A stretch of DNA of 8,707 nucleotides, taken from the NCBI GenBank assembly GCA_945869715.1, contig CAMBPP010000058.1, positions 1 to 8,707 of the forward strand, given 5' to 3'. The position numbers and the translations under genes were made by a program. This stretch comes from Bifidobacterium breve (GTDB lineage: Bacteria; Actinomycetota; Acidimicrobiia; Acidimicrobiales; Ilumatobacteraceae). The notes beneath the pieces were generated by a model. The model was not told the origin of the DNA. It made no database searches and saw only the letters and a program-made list of their open reading frames with translations. Shown in pieces: positions 6,175 to 8,707 of this stretch; position 1 is the first letter of the stretch, and the number at the start of each line of letters is the position of its first letter.

Positions 6175-6333
6175 TTAGTAAATACCTTCGCAGCACGCAT
6201 CGCGGTTGCCACATTGTGGGCAACGGTAGTGCGCATGTTCTTGGCGCATCCGTGCTCCGCAATGAATGCACTGCTCAGAGAGGTCGCATTCCCGCTGGAT
6301 GGTTTGTTGCGGCACAGTCATTTCTTCGCTCAT
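6175..6333 (-). CDS. 52-residue zinc-ribbon protein
   Basis: This short gene encodes MSEEMTVPQQ, then a cysteine-rich core with CIHCG (22-26) and YRCPQCGNRDACCEGIY (36-52). The two CxxC pairs (C22/C25 and C38/C41) form a standard four-cysteine zinc ribbon, and a further Cys47-Cys48 pair lies at the C-terminus. Short CPxCG-type zinc-ribbon proteins of this shape are found in many bacteria and have no assigned function; binding to nucleic acid or a protein partner is possible. It lies 27 bases after the DinB-fold gene on the same strand, so it is probably the last gene of that operon. A TACCAT box six bases before its ATG could also give a separate leaderless transcript. There is no Shine-Dalgarno sequence. 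The clear paired cysteines make a chance reading frame unlikely. Confidence 0.8.
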   Translation of the reverse strand: MSEEMTVPQQTIQRECDLSEQCIHCGARMRQEHAHYRCPQCGNRDACCEGIY

Positions 6334-6339
6334 AAAGAA

Positions 6340-6345
6340 ATGGTA
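6340..6345 (-). promoter_or_regulatory. candidate -10 box for a leaderless transcript of the zinc-ribbon gene
   Basis: TACCAT on the minus strand ends six bases before the ATG at 6333, inside the 27-base gap after the DinB-fold gene. A TTGAAA lies upstream at 6359-6364 but only 13 bases away, too close for a normal -35. The box is judged by position and pattern only. Confidence 0.3.
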
Positions 6346-6360
6346 CGCCAAAAACTCATT

Positions 6361-6930
6361 TCAAGATGTCATTCCCTGCAGGCCAACAAGGCCTCGGGCA
6401 TGCTCAATTTCGCCCATGTGGCGTAGACCGTGTTGGTAGATCCAACACTCGGTGGCATCGAGCAAAGTGATGCCAACTTCGCCTGCCACGCGTGCAGAGT
6501 AGGTGCTCGCAACTTGTGGCGGGAAGGGGCGGGAAATAACAACACGCTCTAGTTCGGCAGGGTCAAGTGTTTCTAGCCACTTCTCTGTGCGGGTAAACAC
6601 CTCGTTCATATAAGCAATGAACTCGGGGTAGTTGCCAATGCGCTGGTTCACCATTTCATCAACTGTGCGATGTTTGCCGTGATCATTGATGCTCATTTGC
6701 ACTCGGCTAGCCCACTCGTCATTCCAAATGGGCATTGCCCCGGTCATCAACATGAAAGAGGCGTCAATCATGTTCACAATGTGAAAGAGACAAAAGGCAA
6801 TGGGCACTACACCTTCGCGTTCAAAATGGTTGACTTGCTCAACAGTCATTGTGCTTGTTGCATCGTGGTACAGCGAATGCATTGCCTTCATGCGGCGTTG
6901 CAAAGAATCGATAACAAGTTGGTTGCTCAT
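6361..6930 (-). CDS. DinB-fold family protein
   Basis: This 189-residue protein is predicted to form the four-helix DinB/YfiT-like bundle that usually binds a divalent metal. The expected histidine triad is present: His50 in LFHIVNMID on the second helix, then His167 and His171 in YQHGLRHMGEIEHARGLVG near the C-terminus. That last segment is characteristic of DinB proteins, where the HxxxHxGE helix completes the metal site. Family members include thiol-dependent transferases (mycothiol, bacillithiol) and many uncharacterised stress-related proteins, so no reaction is assigned. The ATG lies three bases after the stop of the VOC-family gene (TAActcATG), and a CAGGAA ribosome binding site lies inside the end of that gene. 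The two are therefore almost certainly co-transcribed and probably translationally coupled. Confidence 0.85.
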   Translation of the reverse strand: MSNQLVIDSLQRRMKAMHSLYHDATSTMTVEQVNHFEREGVVPIAFCLFHIVNMIDASFMLMTGAMPIWNDEWASRVQMSINDHGKHRTVDEMVNQRIGNYPEFIAYMNEVFTRTEKWLETLDPAELERVVISRPFPPQVASTYSARVAGEVGITLLDATECWIYQHGLRHMGEIEHARGLVGLQGMTS

Positions 6931-6933
6931 GAG

Positions 6934-7281
6934 TTATTCCTGAATTTCAATACGGTTACCGGTGGGGTCGTGGAGAAATAACTGGTCGCTACGGCCATCG
7001 GTATTGGTAATACGGCGAAAAGAAATGCCCTTTTCGTCTAACTCTTTGCATGCATCATCAACGCTGTTCACCAGAAGTGCAAAGTGCTGCTTCTTGTCGG
7101 GAACAATGTTGGCAACTTCCATGATGTGCAGTTCGTGTGGGCCCATCTTGAGCCATCCGCCACGTATTTGCATTTCGGGCCGGTGAAAAGGTTCGAAACC
7201 GAGGCCCTGTACATAGAAGTCGAGCGCCTCAGTGAGATCGCGAACATTGACATTGACATGGTGCAAACCCCGTACTTCCAT
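6934..7281 (-). CDS. VOC / glyoxalase-fold protein
   Basis: This 115-residue protein is a single vicinal-oxygen-chelate domain made of two beta-alpha-beta-beta-beta modules. The first begins LHHVNVNVRDLTEALDFYV and reaches the ELHIMEVAN strand. The second begins QHFALLVNSVDDACKELDEK and ends HDPTGNRIEIQE. Probable metal ligands are His8, Glu55 (or His52), His66 and Glu112, matching the usual His/Glu/His/Glu pattern of glyoxalase I, dioxygenase and fosfomycin-resistance relatives. The exact reaction cannot be read from the sequence. The start at 7281 puts the first beta strand right after the initiator, as normal in the family; an upstream in-frame start (7380) would cross the divergent transporter gene. 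It heads the operon with the DinB-fold and zinc-ribbon genes. VOC next to DinB could indicate a thiol- or electrophile-related role, which is inference. Confidence 0.87.
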   Translation of the reverse strand: MEVRGLHHVNVNVRDLTEALDFYVQGLGFEPFHRPEMQIRGGWLKMGPHELHIMEVANIVPDKKQHFALLVNSVDDACKELDEKGISFRRITNTDGRSDQLFLHDPTGNRIEIQE

Positions 7282-7288
7282 AACCAAC

Positions 7289-7311
7289 ACACTAAACCGT
7301 GCACAACACGG
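7289..7311 (-). promoter_or_regulatory. promoter region of the VOC-DinB-zinc ribbon operon with a small inverted repeat
   Basis: On the minus strand a TAGTGT box (7289-7294) ends seven bases before the ATG at 7281, suggesting a leaderless transcript. Just upstream, CCGTG (7297-7301) and CACGG (7307-7311) form a 5-bp inverted repeat where a repressor or activator might bind. It lies in the 75-base divergent gap shared with the transporter gene. Short arms make the repeat weak evidence. Confidence 0.3.
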
Positions 7312-7344
7312 GGTTGTACTCGGCATGGAGAGAAGTTCCTGCAC

Positions 7345-7350
7345 TAACCT
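7345..7350 (+). promoter_or_regulatory. candidate -10 box for a leaderless transcript of the VIT-family gene
   Basis: TAACCT ends six bases before the chosen ATG (7357). No Shine-Dalgarno sequence is present. An in-frame TTG at 7351 directly follows the box and is less likely as start. No good -35 element is seen. Confidence 0.35.
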
Positions 7351-7356
7351 TTGGAT

Positions 7357-8052
7357 ATGGCAACTCACAATGAAGGTCACGGCGGAACGCGAATCGGCTT
7401 GTTGCGGGCAGTGGTGCTTGGCGCAAACGACGGCATTATTTCCACGGCCTGTTTAGTTCTTGGAGTGGCTGCTGCCAATGCCTCACGTAGTGCAATTCTG
7501 ACCGTGGGGCTTGCCGGTCTCGTTGCCGGTGCAGCCTCAATGGCGCTTGGCGAATACATTTCCGTGAGCTCACAACGAGATGCTGAAGATGCGAATATTG
7601 CCAAAGAAAAGTGGGAACTTGCCAATGTTCCCGAGCATGAACTCGAGGAACTCACCGCGATTTATGTGCACAAAGGTTTGAGCCCAGTTCTGGCGCGTCA
7701 AGTTGCGGAAGAACTCACTGCTGGTGATGCATTGAAAATTCACCTCGCAGAAGAACTCGGAATTTCCGAGCATTCGCGTGCTCAGCCCATTGAAGCAATG
7801 GTGGGTTCCGCGGCTGCTTTTGCTGTTGGTGCTGCTGTGCCGCTCGTTGCCATCGCTATTTCGTCAACCAGTAATCGCATTGTGGTGACGCTTGCAATTG
7901 TGGTGGTGGCGCTGCTTGGCCTTGGGGCTGCCGGTGCCCGTGCAGGTGGAGCACACCCAGTGCGCCCTATTGTGCGCGTTGTTCTTGGTGGGCTTGTTGC
8001 AATCGGTCTCACCATGGCAGTAGGGAAGCTTTTCGGTACTTCCATCTCATAG
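7357..8052 (+). CDS. VIT1/CCC1-family iron/manganese transporter
   Basis: This membrane protein of 231 residues belongs to the VIT1/CCC1 family, which exports or sequesters Fe2+ or Mn2+, probably in exchange for protons. TM1 carries GANDGIIST (22-30) with Asp25, and TM2 carries Met62 and Glu66 in AASMALGEYISVSSQRD. These are the residues that build the transport path in plant VIT1. A cytosolic glutamate-rich helical domain follows (about 77-130, including KEKWEL, EHELEELTAIY and VAEELTA), as in VIT1's metal-binding domain. Three more hydrophobic spans lie near 145-231. Length and order are typical of bacterial VIT proteins. ATG 7357 is chosen over TTG 7351 because ATHNE directly follows it and a TANNNT box sits six bases upstream. 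It is divergent from the VOC operon. No metal-responsive operator is recognised. Confidence 0.92.
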   Translation: MATHNEGHGGTRIGLLRAVVLGANDGIISTACLVLGVAAANASRSAILTVGLAGLVAGAASMALGEYISVSSQRDAEDANIAKEKWELANVPEHELEELTAIYVHKGLSPVLARQVAEELTAGDALKIHLAEELGISEHSRAQPIEAMVGSAAAFAVGAAVPLVAIAISSTSNRIVVTLAIVVVALLGLGAAGARAGGAHPVRPIVRVVLGGLVAIGLTMAVGKLFGTSIS

Positions 8053-8075
8053 AACTGTGTTTCATTTGAGGTCAA

Positions 8076-8106
8076 TTGCTTGAAATTGGCGTCGTGAGAA
8101 TATGCT
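8076..8106 (+). promoter_or_regulatory. candidate promoter of the PEP-utilising-enzyme-like gene
   Basis: TATGCT (8101-8106) lies eight bases before the ATG at 8115, and TTGAAA (8080-8085) lies 15 bases upstream of it. An alternative pairing is TTGCTT (8076-8081) with AATATG (8099-8104) at 17 bases. The start codon has no Shine-Dalgarno sequence, so a leaderless or nearly leaderless transcript is plausible. The 62-base gap after the transporter gene shows no clear terminator. Confidence 0.35.
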
Positions 8107-8114
8107 CAGAACCT

Positions 8115-8707
8115 ATGGACCGTTGGATTATTGACACAGACCCAGGCGTACGTTTCCCAGCATGGACCCGCGGTAACGCGGCCGACGTATTTCCCGACCC
8201 AGCTTCACCGTTTTTCGCTTCTACCTACTTGCGAGAGGGCCTTGGCCGCGCATTAGTTGATGCTTACACCGAAATGGGCGTTCTCGACTGGGACGAAGTA
8301 GAGAACCCAGCTGACCCCACCATGTTTGGTGTGTTTGGTGGGTATGTCTACAACCCACTGTCGTACATTCGCTTGTTCGGTGCGCGTATGCCAGGTGCAT
8401 CGCCAGAAATTGTTGACAAAGCTTTCTTCGATGACCGCCAAATTGTTCCGCCATACAAAGCAGAGCCATGGCACGAGTCGGAAAAGCATGCTGCAAAATT
8501 AGGAGAGACCGCCGCGTGGACCCTCAGCACGCCATCGTTCCCCGAGCTCGACCGCGACAAAGTAATGGCCGACAACTTACGTGCAACACGTCCCGACTTC
8601 TCAACGCTCGACCACAAGGCATTGCTCGACCGCGTGCGCGCGATGTTCCCTTATATTCGTCAAGCATTCGACACCGGCATGATTGCCTCAACCGTTTCAT
8701 CGGTTGG
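8115..8707 (+). CDS. PEP-utilising-enzyme-like protein, N-terminal part (cut by the right window edge)
   Basis: An uninterrupted frame of 197 complete codons runs from ATG 8115 to the window end. It begins MDRWIIDTDPGVRFPAWTRG, followed by NAADVFPDPASPFFASTYL, then MFGVFGGYVYNPLSYIRLFG and PEIVDKAFFDDRQIVPPY. This combination resembles actinobacterial proteins annotated as PEP-utilising enzymes, related to the central and swivelling parts of phosphoenolpyruvate synthase and pyruvate phosphate dikinase. Their mobile phosphohistidine domain lies at the C-terminus, outside this window. The catalytic histidine therefore cannot be checked and no reaction is assigned. There is no signal peptide or membrane span. 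Aromatic-rich segments with regular codon use leave little doubt it is coding. It follows the VIT-family gene on the same strand but probably has its own promoter. Confidence 0.72.
   Translation, partial: MDRWIIDTDPGVRFPAWTRGNAADVFPDPASPFFASTYLREGLGRALVDAYTEMGVLDWDEVENPADPTMFGVFGGYVYNPLSYIRLFGARMPGASPEIVDKAFFDDRQIVPPYKAEPWHESEKHAAKLGETAAWTLSTPSFPELDRDKVMADNLRATRPDFSTLDHKALLDRVRAMFPYIRQAFDTGMIASTVSSV

Overview
The window looks like ordinary chromosomal DNA from a free-living actinobacterium of intermediate GC content (about half by eye). The gene families (actinobacterial-type nitrite/sulfite reductase, SCO6745-like protein, DinB-fold protein, VIT1-type transporter, PEP-utilising enzyme), the dense packing and the many start codons without a Shine-Dalgarno sequence fit Actinomycetota. 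A low-to-mid-GC aquatic lineage such as Acidimicrobiia is my guess. No mobile element, rRNA, tRNA or CRISPR array was seen.

Layout. (1) Positions 1-3180, minus strand: a tight tryptophan/kynurenine catabolic operon. In transcription order it encodes a two-repeat PQ-loop (SWEET-like) membrane protein, an alpha/beta-hydrolase kynurenine formamidase, kynureninase, an antibiotic-biosynthesis-monooxygenase (ABM) domain protein, and then probably the first codons of another gene at the left edge. The formamidase and kynureninase would convert N-formylkynurenine to kynurenine and then to anthranilate plus alanine. The membrane protein is a candidate transporter for a pathway compound. Tryptophan dioxygenase is not in the window. 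(2) 3255-3485, plus strand: a small unknown gene, divergent from the operon and ending in a hairpin. (3) 3601-6173, plus strand: a ferredoxin-type siroheme nitrite/sulfite reductase followed by an SCO6745-like protein of unknown function.

(4) 6175-7281, minus strand: a compact operon of a VOC/glyoxalase-fold protein, a DinB-fold protein and a 52-residue zinc-ribbon protein. Its last stop codon lies one base from the stop of the convergent SCO6745-like gene. (5) 7357-8052, plus strand: a VIT1/CCC1-family iron/manganese transporter. (6) 8115 to the right edge, plus strand: the N-terminal part of a PEP-utilising-enzyme-like protein.

Three signals stand out beyond the gene list. The SWEET-like protein has an exact 106-residue internal duplication and sits in a kynurenine operon. 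A perfect 8-bp hairpin lies one base before the formamidase start codon. Several genes have a TANNNT box six to eight bases upstream of the start codon with no ribosome binding site, which suggests leaderless transcription.
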